Shown: positions 43,468 to 55,323 of the stretch, in pieces
Position numbering within the stretch: the stretch's first letter is position 1
Layout of the letters: each line of letters starts with the position of its first letter
Source of the DNA: Macrocybe gigantea
Taxonomy: Eukaryota > Basidiomycota > Agaricomycetes > Agaricales > Callistosporiaceae
Direction of reading: 5' to 3'
Assembly (NCBI GenBank): GCA_011319805.1
Contig: SJRY01000163.1
Coordinates: 1 to 55,864, forward strand
DNA: 55,864 nt
Position numbers and translations under genes: made by a program
The notes under the pieces: generated by a model
The model's input: only the letters and a program-made list of their open reading frames with translations
What the model was told of the DNA's origin: nothing
Databases searched by the model: none

Positions 43468-43733
43468 ACTTCCCAGACGTCTTTCTTTCCTCGTAAATGA
43501 CCCGAGCTTGGGTCGATCACATGCTTGCCACGATGGCCATAGAGATGCTCAATGAAGATGACAATGGTCAAACTCTTTTTTTTTTTTTTCCGATGGCCCA
43601 ACGGTCGGTACACCCTCCGCAAGGCTTTCGTGGCCATGTCCATATCCGTCGCATAAAGGTGGTTGTCGCGGTTATAAGAAATCGCGAGGCTCGTTGTGGG
43701 TGCGCAATTCATCGTCCAATCTCGTTCACCATT

Positions 43734-44966
43734 ATGCCACGTCGCCTGACGTCTCCTCGCGCAGCGCTCCCTCAAGAGCTCGTTGACGCGATCGTAGATT
43801 ACCACAGCTCGAAACTCGACACCCTAAAGACGTGCAGTCTCGTATCGCGTGCCTGGCTGTCGTCCGCTCGCCGTTATCTCTTGAAGAACGTCATCCTCTG
43901 CCGCAGCAACGCCGACGGGTTCCCTGAATTCCTCGCTGCCGCTCCGCCAAACGTTCGCAACCTGATTCGCAGCGTTCACCTCCGCAGCAATTCCTCCACA
44001 TGGCTCTCCAACTTCACCCCGAAGCTCGTACGCTATCTGAGCTCGCAATTCTGCGCCGGGGATCCCAGCGGCGGTCCCAGAGTGACCACGCTGACGATCA
44101 CGGCTCGTCACCGTCTTCTCACCCTCGACACCGTCCTCGCGCTGAAAGCCTTCGACCTTGTGGAAGAGCTGCGGCTCGTTGAATGTCTTTTCTGGGGTTC
44201 TCTCAAGTGCAAGATTTGATTTGCTCTTATCCGCGCTTGAGGGCCCTCGTTCTGGACAGGTCCTGCTGGGCAGATGGCCCATACCCGGGGATGTGCGCAG
44301 CCGACAATATGTGGCCTTCCAAGATGATGAAGTATAATGAACGTTCTGTCCCACTGCCGCGTCCTCCCGCTTATTTAAACGATATCCTTCTACGCTGCGA
44401 CAAGACCCACATATTGGACTGGTTCTCTCTTTACCTTCTCCTCCTCCTCTCTTTAGGCTTCTCTTGGACAACATAGCTCCCGGTGAGGCGAACGATATCG
44501 GCCGCTACCTGATGCAGATCCGCAAAACACTGACCGAGTTGATCTTGTGCCCTGACCCTCATACGTACAGTAAGTCGGCCTTGTCGTCGCTCGTTCGCTT
44601 CAGCTCAGTTTCTTCCTAGCCTACCTGCGTGAGCACGTCGACCTCTCCTCCCACCACCAGCTTCGCTGCCTGGGGCTCGTCATTGACTGCTCCATGCCCG
44701 ATCTTGAATTCGCAAAGGACGTCATATCGAAGGCTGTGTCGGCTCCTTCCTCGTGCCTGGAGGAAGTGATGTTCTGGTTTGATAAAATCCCAAAGTACGA
44801 CGCCTCGGTGCATCAGGCCATGGATTGGGGGTCCCTCGATGAGGTGCTGATCAAGGCGCACGAACAGCGCGCGCTGAAGGCTGTGACTGTCAGGGCGTGC
44901 TTCAACCAATGGGGAGCTGGAGCCCTGCTCAGACGATGTTGCTTGCGCGAGATCCTGGACTTTTAG
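43734..44966 (+). CDS. F-box-like protein (copy 1), with a one-base frame break
   Basis: From the ATG at 43734: an F-box-like N-terminus, ALPQELVDAIVDYHSSKLDT followed by LKTCSLVSRAWLSSARRYLL, then leucine-rich repeat-like segments. After FW the frame shifts within a GGGG run at about 44196; the other frame continues FSQVQDLICSYPRLRALVL. A later part reads LDNIAPGEANDIGRYLMQIR, then after an intron (GTAAGT...TCCTAG, near 44571-44621) LREHVDLSSHHQLRCLGLVI and a stop at 44966. The length (about 380 residues) and layout match copy 2 at 45367. Fungal F-box proteins of this kind are presumed substrate receptors of SCF ubiquitin ligases. The break is probably an assembly indel, because sequence after it stays conserved. 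Confidence 0.7.
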
Positions 44967-45366
44967 ACGTAAATCCAACAGCCGCTCAAATTCAAAGCTA
45001 CTCTATCTTGTTTTTGATAGAAATAGTATACAGTGTGTTATAGTAATTCTTTCTCTCGCAATTGGCTGCAAAACCGCTGCATTCTTGATAATCATTGTGT
45101 TCTGATTGGGTGACTCTCGGGACGGACGACTAGGCCGCCGATTAATGTCTTCGCAGACTGCACAATGTCAAGCAAGACCCTAGATTCGACGTAGACAGCC
45201 GCCGAAATAACGGCAGATAATGATCAAAGGAGAATTTTAGGGGTCCGACATACAGGTGGCCCACATCGTGTGGCCATACTCATCTTCGTCGAATAATGGG
45301 TTAGGTGTCCCATCTATAAAAGTCTCAACCAAGCCGGCTAACGCTGCTGTTAAGCTTTACACCCAA
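44967..45366. other. Intergenic spacer between tandem F-box genes
   Basis: No coding blocks conserved. Presumed terminator of copy 1 and promoter of copy 2. Confidence 0.5.
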
Positions 45367-46519
45367 ATGTTGGACCAGACTTTGTCCACTCCACGCACGC
45401 CCCCTTGCGACCTAGCAGATCACCAGAGATCGCTTGTTCCCTTTGTATTTTCACGAGAACTCGTCGACGTCGTCATAGACCATTGCAGCTCGGATGCCCG
45501 CACGTTGAAAGAATGCAGCCTTGTGTCCAGAAGCTGGCTGGCATCCGCGCGACGCCATCTGCTGAAGGAAGTCACCATCAGGGACAACAACAGTGACGGC
45601 TTCATCGAATTCATCACTTCCGCCACTCCGAACCTCCGCAACCTAATCCGCAGTATTAGATTAGAGACATACTCGTCGGCGTGGCTTGCAGAGTTCGTTC
45701 CGAAGCTGAGTGCCACTCTAGGCGCAGAGCGAGGCGAGACTGGACCGGAAGTTACGACTCTTATCGTCGAGGCGTGCAATTGCCACTTTCCACCTGAAGC
45801 GATTCCGGCTTTGCGCGCCTTCAAGTTTGTCGAAGCGCTCTGGCTCGTGGATTGCGATTTTCAATGGTTCTTCCAAGTGCAGAACGTGATCTGTTCCTTT
45901 CCGCGGTTGAGAACGCTTGTCCTCAAGGGTGTCACTTGGCAGCTCCCGCGCATGCATTTTGAGCCTTCGGATGAGGACACGGCGAGCACCGCGGGCGATC
46001 TGGAGACCGAGCTACGTCCTCCCGCCACATTGCGCGAAATTGTTCTTCGCTGCGAGAAGAGGCCCTTCCTTTACTGGCTCTTCAAGGCGCCGGCAACCCC
46101 GCTGATGACCAAGATCGTCGCATCCAACATAGCCGACGATGAAATGTTTGATCTCGGGCTTTATCTGAGGCGCTGCAAATCGTTGATGCACCTGGTTCTT
46201 GGGCTTGATAGAAAAGCAACTGGTAAGTCATGTCCTACGATTGAATTCTGTCTGTGACTGATGGGCTTCATAAGGTTATATAAAGGACATCATTGACCTG
46301 TCTCAAAATGATCAGTTGGAGAGTTTGGGGCTGGTCGTGGATGGTTGGACGGAAGGCCTTGCGTTTGCGCGCGCCATGATAAGCAGGGCCACACAATCGC
46401 CTTCGTCGCGGCTGGAAGAAGTGAAGCTATGGTTCGAGGAATTGCCAAGGTTCGACAGGTTTTGTGCGAAACACGCCCACCACTGGGTATCTCTGGACCT
46501 TCTTCATAGTCTCCTGTAA
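45367..46519 (+). CDS. F-box-like protein (copy 2)
   Basis: The ATG at 45367 opens MLDQTLSTPRTPPCDLADHQ. The F-box-like motif FSRELVDVVIDHCSSDARTL plus KECSLVSRSWLASARRHLL is followed by LRR-like strands (LWLVDCDFQWFFQVQNVICS, FPRLRTLVLKG, LREIVLRCEKRPFLYWLF). Exon 1 ends at 46222. The intron is 46223-46274 (GTAAGT...TAAG). Exon 2 reads YIKDIIDLSQNDQLESLGLV and SSRLEEVKLWFEELPRFDRF, ending with TAA at 46519. The frame is uninterrupted. It is a tandem duplicate of the gene at 43734, with conserved F-box and diverged repeat region, as expected for a receptor whose substrate surface has changed. Confidence 0.75.
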
Positions 46520-46730
46520 GCATTGACTCTCGTAATCGAGGTTGATTGCTAAGCAATCTGATGACTGCGTCAACACCTCTCATTAGAGACCTTCTTCAAT
46601 ACCGTCGCCAATAGCCATTTGTATTTGAACTTGTTGTTCCATCTTCATCACAATCTTATCTTACCGAGATAAGATAATAGTAAGATCTGTAAACATTGAC
46701 ATCAGTGAGAAAAGAAAGACTTGCCCTTTC

Positions 46731-48551
46731 ATGTCTTCTCGTTACATTCGACATTCCAATTCTCCGCCCTCTCTCAATGAACTCGAAGCTGTGAAAACAG
46801 ACATTGCCACAGCTCTGTTGAAAAATGTGCGGGCAGTGCATCAGCACTGCAAGAATGACATTCGCACCTCTCGTTTTGAAGCTGGCGTCTACCTCGGAGC
46901 AACTGGTTCGTAATGGCCCGTTTTCATATCGTTGGGAAAGATCTATGTGTTATGAAAAAATTTTTGCGCGAGGGAAGTGCAATTTGACCAACCTTGTTAT
47001 CCAAACTTTATCTAGGCATTGCCTTGATGAATTACTATCTGGCCCCGCTCTCAGTTTGCAAAGGCCTGAGGGATGTCGTCGAGCCGTCTCAGCTCACATC
47101 TCTGGCAAACACGATTCTCGCTACGTCGTTGCAATTCTACGCAAGGACGATAGAATCGCTGCGATCCCGACGCCGTCCCGCGCATCATTCCTGGAAACGC
47201 CCATCGGTGTTTTGACCATCGTCCTTGAGCGTCTCGTGAAGGATTCCTCGATGATGGACGAAGTAAAACTTGTCGACAATTGGCCCGTGTACGAGCGCCT
47301 CCTACGCGGGGTTGTGGAGGAAATGGCAAGAGAAGAGTCTCAACCTTCCGTGAACAGCCAATTCAATGACGGGTGTGAAGTCCTGTACGGGCGCGCTGGT
47401 TTCCTCTACGCCCTTCTTCGCATCAGAGCTGCCTTGAAATATGACAGAGGGGGCAGAGATGTTTCGGCGGTAGCCAACATTGAATCCATGCTGAGAAAAC
47501 TGACTTCGGACGACAACCTGGGCGTGGTCGTCAAATCAATCATCACCCACGGTAAACGCGGTGCTGCGGAGTATGCACGACACCTCCGAGACATTGGCGA
47601 ACACCCATCTCTTGCGCCTGACGTTTATCCGCCTTTGATGTGGAGTTGGCATGGAAAGAGGTACATGGGTGCTGCCCACGGCGTAGGTGCGTTATCGCCA
47701 TCATGATGATTATATGCCCGCTTGCTTTGTTGTAACTGGTCACATCCAACCTACGCTTTTCTTTTGTATTGGACAGCTGGTATCCTCCACATACTGTGGA
47801 ATTGTCCCACGGACGTTATTTCGCCATTTGAAGAGGACCTCGTAGGAACGCTCCGATGGCTCGTGTCTTGCCAGGAATGGGACGGCAACTGGCCCTCTAA
47901 GGCTCCACGGCACCCGGACAGACGTGGTGAAAGCGAGTTGGTCCAGTCAGTGGATCACAGACCTCCAATGCTTCCCAGTTACTTTGACCATTGTTTCTCC
48001 ACAGATGGTGCCATGGCGCGACGGGTATCGTGATATTCTTGGCAAACGTTCTCAGACACGTGGCACTCTCAAAGGCTAATCCAAAAGAGTACCGAACCCT
48101 TTCGATCAGCGACGACTTGCAACGCTCGATCATCAAGGCCGCGGACGAAGGCGCGCGGTTGGTCTACAGGCACGGTTTCCTGCGCAAAGGCGTGGGTCTG
48201 TGCCACGGAATCGGAGGGTCCATCTACGCGCTGATGGCCGTATCCGACGTCTTGACGGACAGCAAAACAGAGCCTGAGCGCGGGGAAGCTGGGTCTGGGC
48301 AGGCCGAGGAGAAGGGGTATGGTTACGCTGCGAACAAGTATTTTCGCAAGGCCGTACACCTCGCCCATATGGCAGCGACAAGGCAGGAGAAACTGACGCA
48401 AGAAGGGGTGATGGGGACACCGGATAGGCCTTGGAGCTTGTATGAAGGCACGGCTGGGATGTGTTGCGCCTGGGCTCAGGTTCTTGAGAGCCTGAAGGAT
48501 CCTGGCACAGGTACCGGAATGCCAGCATTCGACGATTTACCAGCTGTTTAA
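46731..48551 (+). CDS. LanC-like protein (lanthionine synthetase C-like family)
   Basis: Starts at the ATG at 46731 (MSSRYIRHSNSPPSLNELEA). Introns: 46906-47015; one after AHGV (near 47685-47775); and 47952-48002, whose removal gives LVQ-WCHGATG. The (alpha/alpha)-barrel repeats carry the usual GxxG-type turns: CEVLYGRAGFLYALLRIR, WHGKRYMGAAHGVAGILHIL, WCHGATGIVIFLANVLRHVA, GVGLCHGIGGSIYALMAVSD and SLYEGTAGMCCAWAQVLESL. The Cys of WCHG and the Cys-His of LCHG are the three zinc ligands of the family. The total of about 430 residues is normal for eukaryotic LANCL. A frame change near 47140 (between ANTILATSLQ and IPTPSRASFLE) has no good intron and may be an indel. Eukaryotic LanC-like proteins bind glutathione and can add it to dehydroamino acids in damaged proteins; no lantibiotic precursor is seen nearby. 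Confidence 0.85.
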
Positions 48552-48853
48552 AAGTTCATTTACTCTTTATCTGTTCAATTCTGTTGCATTTGCATTCGTA
48601 GCTAGTCATTTTCAAGAAAGGTTGGCCTTTCAAGTGAATGACAGTCGGCACATGATCAGATGGTCACCTGACTTTCACGCTTCCACAGAGACACGTTCGA
48701 AATGGGCTAAATCTGAAGTCTTTCCAATACTCGTTATTCAATATTCAATAGTCTTCTTGTATATTTCCTGCATTCTTTTTGGTCCTTCGTCGACCTCTTC
48801 AAGTGTCCTGTTTCTCTTCGGCCTGCCAGGAGGATTCCTCAAGTCCACCAGGA

Positions 48854-51800
48854 ATGACAAACTACACGTTGACGAATTGGGACGGGAGCCAGAACGTCGT
48901 CAACGGGCTTGCGCAGGTCGAAGATTCCTCTGCAATCTACTCAGGTCGCGAGGAGTCGCGTATAGGCAGCACAGGATCCATTCCATCGGTCGATGGCTCC
49001 ACGAAAACGACCGCGCAACCGGGCGCTAATTCAGACGCGTCCTTCGCTGGGAATAATAGGGATGTAGATGAAGGACAGTTCTACAGTGAAGAAATGACAA
49101 CGGATAGCGTGGAAATGCTGGTTGCGAATGTAAGTCTTGATTTTGAGTTCGATTGCCCCGCATTCGGGGTTTCTTATCATTGTCTCTTTTTCGCGGCAGG
49201 TTGATAACTTGAGTGATGTGATTATCGCGTTAGGTTTTCGCATGGATTCCGTCTTAGTGACTTTTATCGTACTTAGGCAATCGTTTCCACGCATTGGGAC
49301 GAAAAGGGATGCTCGGAACAGAACACCTCCTTGACGGACGCGGATGCCGATGGCGACATAGATGATGAAGAAGAGTCTGCTGTGAACGAGATTCTTGTAA
49401 TTCTTGTTTGCGTCCGCGTATCCTTATTTTCTTTACTGACTCATTCTAGAATAATTTCTCTCCGGCCAAAGAGACGATTATGATACACGAGGTCGGTTTT
49501 TGATCGACCTTCCTCTCCGTTTCCGTGGCTGTTAATCATTTGTTAGGGTTCTTCAATTTTGACCCAATCACCCCCGCAAAAAAACCTCGACATGTTTGAC
49601 GATGAAGTGAATTCGTATTCTGATTGGGACGTGCTGCGGTATTGAAACTTGCGCTTCCAGATTGTTCAACCAGGGCGAGGGCACTCGCCAGAATTCCCGC
49701 ATTCGCCTCTCCTCGGGGATTCTTTGTTCACGCCACCACCAACCAGCCCCTCCGCCCCTGACCTTTCCGTCCAAACACAGACGCCTGTACTCCGCCGCAA
49801 GACAAGAGTTCTGTTCTCTTATGTCTCCATCCCTCCGCTACCTGGCGGCATCAACGCATCGGTATATCGTTCATTCCACTTTTGGACCAAGAAGAGAAGG
49901 AAAACAGATATCACAGGACACGCAGATCGCCACAGCCTTGCAGATATCCTTCAAGCAGCCATTGATCACAATCATCATGAGTCTATGTCCCCGTCTCCGC
50001 ATCCTGGAACCTCAAAGGCTATTCCTCAGCCTGTCTCCGTCAAAAAAGACATTACAAAGCGTAAGGCTTCTCGCTATGACGATCTGGACTACATAAGTCG
50101 GCAGCCCACCAAGAGAGCACGCTTGATTGCTGACACGAAAAATTCTGTGACTCTTGACAAACCACATGACCGCTTCATTGCTCAGTCCTACCCCTCGGCT
50201 CTTTATGATTCAGCAAAAGATTACCTGCGGCTGTATCTCGGAAGCGAGCCCATCGTGTCCCCCTTTGCTGTCTTGTACAACACGCGATTTATCCGGCGCC
50301 AGCACCAGACTTCCGATGACATTTCTGATACTAACGATTGGGGAACCGTAAAACCTGCTACAGAAGCGTTTTCTGAGTTCAGAAAGAGTTCAGACAGCTC
50401 GAAGGTCCGGTTCGTTTGGCCTCCGATGCCACGACCTTTGGATGAAGTTGCGAAGTCGGAGATATCTACAGGTGGCAATTGGGGTTCCTGGGTCACCCCC
50501 GAAGGACGTGAAAGCGACGACGAACCGCTGCTTCAATCAGAGCATAGGGAGAGACGGACGCGCCGGGAGCCAAGGATCACGGGACGGCCTCGTGAGTCCC
50601 CTCCGAGGGCTACCGAATCCGTTGAGTCCATTCAGATACACGAAACGTCAAAGTCGTTGCCGCCAAAATCACTGTCCACATCGGATCCACTTCGACCTTC
50701 GGCCCAGGACGGCCATCCCAGCCCCAGCCAACGCAAAGTCCAACTTTCTGCCAAGGCCAAAGGGAAACAAAAGGCGAATGATCTGGCCGCCTGCTCACCG
50801 GTCGAAGCTAGTTTCGTTCACAGCATTGTCGAGAATCATTCTGTTCTCAACAACTCGTACGACATTGAACCGCCATCCACTCCTTCCCGTCTAGTGTCCT
50901 TTAGTGCTCAGGAAAGCCATTATGCGTCGATCAGCGATACCACGTCTAGTCGGCATCCTGGTCTGAGCTCTTTCCTCCCTCAGCACCCTTCACCGACGGA
51001 CGCTTTTCTTCCTGTTACGCTTGATCCGCCCAATCCATTGAAAGGGACATCCGATTTGTTCCAATCGGATTCTCTTTCTGCAGGTAACGAGTTGTTTGAA
51101 CTTGGTCAGGGCTCAACCTTCCACAACCTTCATCATCCAAGCGAGTATGATAACTTTATGATGCCGTCCTGGTTGGCTGATGGGGATGCCCAAAATGACT
51201 TTGGAAACGGGACGATAGACCCGTCCTTGCTATTGGGCAATGAGCGATCCGAAATAATGGACCAATTTGCGCTTGATCATCCGAAACCTCCATCCCATTC
51301 GCCTTCACCTCGGTCGCGATCCCACTCTCCGGCACAGAGCCCGAGCCGACGATCTTCTCCTACCAGGCCGCCCTCGCCACTCTCTCCCCAGTCGTCTCGT
51401 CCTCCCCCTTTGCGACCCGTTTTTCCGTCAACAGGTGCGTCACCTACCTCGCAATTCTCGGTGCTGCGTGCACGTCGGCCAAAGTCTCAGCGTCACTTTG
51501 CGGATATGGTTTCCATCGATGAAATTGGACTTGATTCGGGTGACGAGGATACAGACCAATATGTGAATGAAGAGAACACCCGTCGATCAAAGTCGAATAC
51601 AGGACTTCCTTCCAAAACAAGGCCTACAGTAGGCACAGGACCCCACATCAAGCAGGCAAAGATCGTGACGACGCGGCGTTTCCCAAAACACAGTTGGCAT
51701 CAGGACCCGGTGTCATCTTTTTGCCACCAGTGTCGTAACACGAACACCATAGCAAAGATGGAGTGCGGTTGCAGTAAAAAATTTTGTCTACGATGCCTAT

Positions 51801-52717
51801 CGCTTCGGTACGTCCCTATGGATTTTCTTCCTCGACTGGCACTGTCTTCCCTTGGCTACCTTGCCATGCCTGTGGCTGAATCTGTTTTCCCTGTCTGGAA
51901 GGTACGATGGAAGAGTGATGTCCGACCCGAGAAACCGTTTGTGTGTCCAGTCTGTGCCAATATCTGCACCTGCGATGTCTGTTGCCGAAAACGAGGTGAC
52001 GTCTATGTGCCTCTGAAGCCTCGTAAGGCGCTTGCGGAACCAGGGGCACGGCGGGAGCGTCCTAGGTTGGGAGGCAAGACGAATCTGCCTCCTCGCGCAT
52101 CTGTGGCGAGCATCGGCTCTGTGTCGCACCTGGATACGACGTATGGCTCAAAGAGCAAGAAGCCCAGCGCCTACTTTAGAGATGGGGAGAACGAAAATAT
52201 GGTTCACATCGATCTCACAACTCCGCCAGCCACTTCTGCCCCTCTACCCATTGCAGCCCAGCGGAAAAGGCCTCGCAAACGCGTGTTTATAGGGGTTGTA
52301 CAACCTTCATGGAGACTCGGCGAAAAGCCCATTATCAGGGACTTGCGTCCGACCCCTGCCAAGGAACATGGATCCGAAGGACGGCAAATATGTGGGCAAA
52401 AAAGCGGTTCTTTTCTATGCGCTGGTGCGGCAGACCAACGATGCAGGCCTGCACGTCGGTGGCAATGGTTTCGACGGCGATCTCTCGTCTCTGACGTCTC
52501 TCGAAGACTCTTGCGACGAAGCCGGTGAAGGCGAGTGTCGTGGTCAACCGCCTCGCCCAACTTGTCTGATTTTGCGACTGCCTCGCAGAGAGGGCTTGAA
52601 TGGTTTGTCGCCCAAGGACCGAGCGATAGTTTCACCCCCGATAGTCTTGGAGATGGAGACGTGGCTCGCGCCATCTCGCTCGGGTTGTTGGCATGCGGCG
52701 TGACAGTGCAAATCTGA
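48854..52717 (+). CDS. zf-4CXXC_R1 (CDCA7-type) zinc-finger nuclear protein
   Basis: Several small 5' exons (MTNYTLTNWDGSQNVVNGLA at 48854; DEKGCSEQNTSLTDADADGD near 49300; NNFSPAKETIMIHE; DDEVNSYSDWDVLR) join a very long exon (from about 49675). This encodes a disordered Ser/Pro-rich region with SPSPRSRSHSPAQSPSRRSS and a basic nuclear signal near SRQPTKRARLI. Then comes the zinc domain: SFCHQCRNTNTIAKMECGC, SKKFCLRCLSLRY, PFVCPVCANICTCDVCCRKR. The repeated CxxC pairs are the R1/CDCA7-type domain. The C-terminus uses a second frame (DGKYVGKKAVLFYALVRQTN) and, after a likely intron near 52518-52585, ends FVAQGPSDSFTPDSLGDGDV...GVTVQI, TGA at 52717. The frame change near 52300-52370 is unexplained. 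The family acts on chromatin and DNA methylation or replication, which matters here given the CpG-mutated transposon. Confidence 0.78.
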
Positions 52718-53018
52718 TCGTCGTCTCGAAAGGCAAAATCGAGCATCATTGCAGAAACGGAAATATTGTGAGAAATACTTCTAGAGTACTTGCTCCAGGC
52801 CTACTTACATCGCTCTTTGCACTCAAATACATAACATTGTACCATAAGATACTAAAAACGTCTTGGACCGTTATTCCCAGCATGTTAATATCCTATAATC
52901 ATTATCATAGTACACAGTCGGCTCAACTAGCTTCATATCATAATTGATGTACTGTTATCTAGTACATCCACGTTTTATAGAGTATTTTTCGTTCTCTTCT
53001 AATGTCGGCTCAAGACAG
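52718..53018. other. Intergenic spacer between convergent genes
   Basis: AT-rich, no coding signal. 3' flanks of the zinc-finger gene (+) and the GMC gene (-). Confidence 0.5.
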
Positions 53019-55323
53019 TCAGAGTCGCCAGAAAGCCTTTATCAAATCCGCTGCTCGTTCGGCCACAACATACACCGGCGCTTGAGTATGTGCAGCGGGA
53101 ACGATAGGCTACACGTGGAACGTAATGTCAGGTCAGAACCACTTGATTGCGCGGGCAAACTCACTAGGACAGACGCGTCCACGACCCTCAACCTCAACGC
53201 CCTTGACTCTTAGATCCGGCTCGACCACGCCCCATTGAGCGCCCTTAGGCGACATAGCAGCTGTCCCGACGGGATGAAAAATGGTGGCCGCGTTGTTTCG
53301 GATGTACGCATCCAGCGTCGCGTCTGATGTGGTGGCGTTTGCCAGGTCGCCAAACGGTCCAAGGATGTAGTCTTGCCAAGTGGGTGCAGAAAGGAACCGT
53401 TCCGCGCTGCGGACGGCTTCACGCATCGTGGAGAGATCAAAGCCCGAGTTCAGCAAGCCCGGGTCGATGTTGGGGGCGGCGAAGGGGTCGGCAGATGCAA
53501 GTGTGATGGATCCGCCTGTTTGAAAGTGCTGGTCAGGCCACTTGTGCGCGAGAAACAGGGAATAAAACTTACGCGACGTAGGCGACACGACGGCTGTTAC
53601 GATAGTCAAGAAATTTCCAGTCGCAGGTACAGGGCCCGGAATCAGGCCATTCTGTTTAGATACCTCAACCTAAGCTCGAAAGGAGTATGTGGGTTGACAC
53701 TCACAAGGAAGAGCAATTCATAATGCGCCGTATTGGCACCGGACGCAGGATCTCCAAAGCGTTTGAGAATGGGCGAGTCATGCGGCAGTCTCAGCCACGC
53801 GAGATGATCCAACAGTGTATCCACAAGCGGGCCCTGCTGCGCGTCTCATTCCATTCCTGAAGCTGATCCTCAGCGAGCGACGCATTGCGTCGGACCGTCT
53901 CGAACGTGTCCGTCGAGTTCACGAGCCATACGTTTGGCAAGAGCGGGTGGTCCGAGAGGTTACGACCCACGTCGGGAAGGTTGTGCACAGCTGGAATGCC
54001 AAGTTTTCGCAGCAGACCCGAGTCGCCGATCCTGAGTGCATGAGGACATGAGGTGTCATGACAGCCCCAGCGGAGAGGATGACCTCTTTGGAGGTGGTGA
54101 CCTGGATTCTTGTAGAGCCTATGAAGCCTCTGTATTAAGAATGCTCAGAATACTACGATGACAATGAACGTACGATCTGAACCTGCAACAAACTCTACGG
54201 TCCTGAATGAAAGCGGTTGTCGATCCTTCAAAGCGCGCAGCCGCACGACGCGGGCATTAAGCATGACGTGCAAGTTCGGCCGATCGATGAACTCCGGTGC
54301 AAGATACGAGGTCGCGGAGCTGCTTCTCCGTCCGCCCTTGATGGTGGCTTGAATCCATCCTGATGAAAGTAATCGGTGAACGATGGAAGTGCTGAAAGAC
54401 ATAGACCGCCCACCAACGCCTAGATGGTCTCCAGAGTTCATGTCTAGATTGAACGGAAACTCATCGTTAAGCTCCTTCGTGGTTTGGATTATCCTGCCAT
54501 CGATGGGATGAGGGAATCCAGCCAAGCTGACAGAATTCACGCCACGTGTGCTGTGGATGGTCGGGTCATATTGTCCTACGTGTTATGCCCGTCTGCTGGA
54601 GCTGTCCATTGCTCGTTCTGCGAACATGTCAGAAAAGGGAATCCCGCATACGATTTTTTGTCAACGAATTACCTTGGCAAAGTAGGGATTTAACTTGTCC
54701 AGCTCCAACCGTCGTCTCCTGTAATCTTAGCGTATCTGTTCCAATCCGAGGACGAGCCGCGGAGATATGCCATGAAGTCTAGAGTAAAAGTTCAGATACA
54801 CTTCACTCCCTTCGCCCCAATTCCTGACTCACTGACGGAACTTGTACCACCAAGAATGTGTCCACGCGGATATCCAACCGATCTACCATTCAGCCCGAGT
54901 TGCGGAACCGTCGTAAAATTCCAGTCATACGGCGTATTGGGCACTACTGAGCCGCAAAGAAGGGTACGATCGCGTTCAAACGCCCTCGTTCCTAGAATTC
55001 GGAAAGGGATGTATGCAATCAGATGGAAGAGCAGACGATGCGGAGGCCTACGATCCGCCGGCTTCGAGGACCAACACCGATACGTCAGGATTTTCCGTCA
55101 GCCGGTTGGCGAGGACATTCCCAGCGGTACCACCGCCTACAACGACAAATCGATTCCCGAGAAAGGAGATTCACATTGTCAAAAATTTCCCATGGCCGAA
55201 TGGAGACAGCAAAGACAGGGACAAGAACGTCCTCACAGATAGCTCGAGCAAGTCGGCATCGCAAGCTGCGTTCAGGATAGGGTTTGAGGATGAATAGCAA
55301 GAAGCTAAATTCTCCGCAGACAT
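53019..55323 (-). CDS. GMC family FAD oxidoreductase (aryl-alcohol oxidase-like)
   Basis: The ATG at 55323 begins [20 protein letters not shown]. The FAD-binding motif [20 protein letters not shown] and [11 protein letters not shown] follow, then an intron, [20 protein letters not shown] with [31 protein letters not shown] and [20 protein letters not shown]. The substrate domain ends with [20 protein letters not shown] (first catalytic His) and LRVVDASV. After an intron of about 56 nt comes [20 protein letters not shown], with the second catalytic His, and a TGA at 53019-53021. About 600 residues, typical length. Problems: an in-frame TGA at 55171-55173 before the FAD motif, a lost G near 54946, and a break just before LRVVDASV. 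The enzyme oxidises aryl alcohols or similar and supplies H2O2. It may be intact if these are sequence errors. Confidence 0.82.

Noticed and set aside
46731..48551. LanC-like gene as part of a lantibiotic pathway
   Set aside because: No dehydratase, no precursor peptide and no export gene nearby. The sequence fits eukaryotic LANCL proteins with a protein-repair or glutathione role.
49568..52749. Long minus-strand frames opposite the zinc-finger gene
   Set aside because: They are antisense shadows of the Ser/Pro-rich coding region, which has the recognisable CxxC domain on the plus strand.
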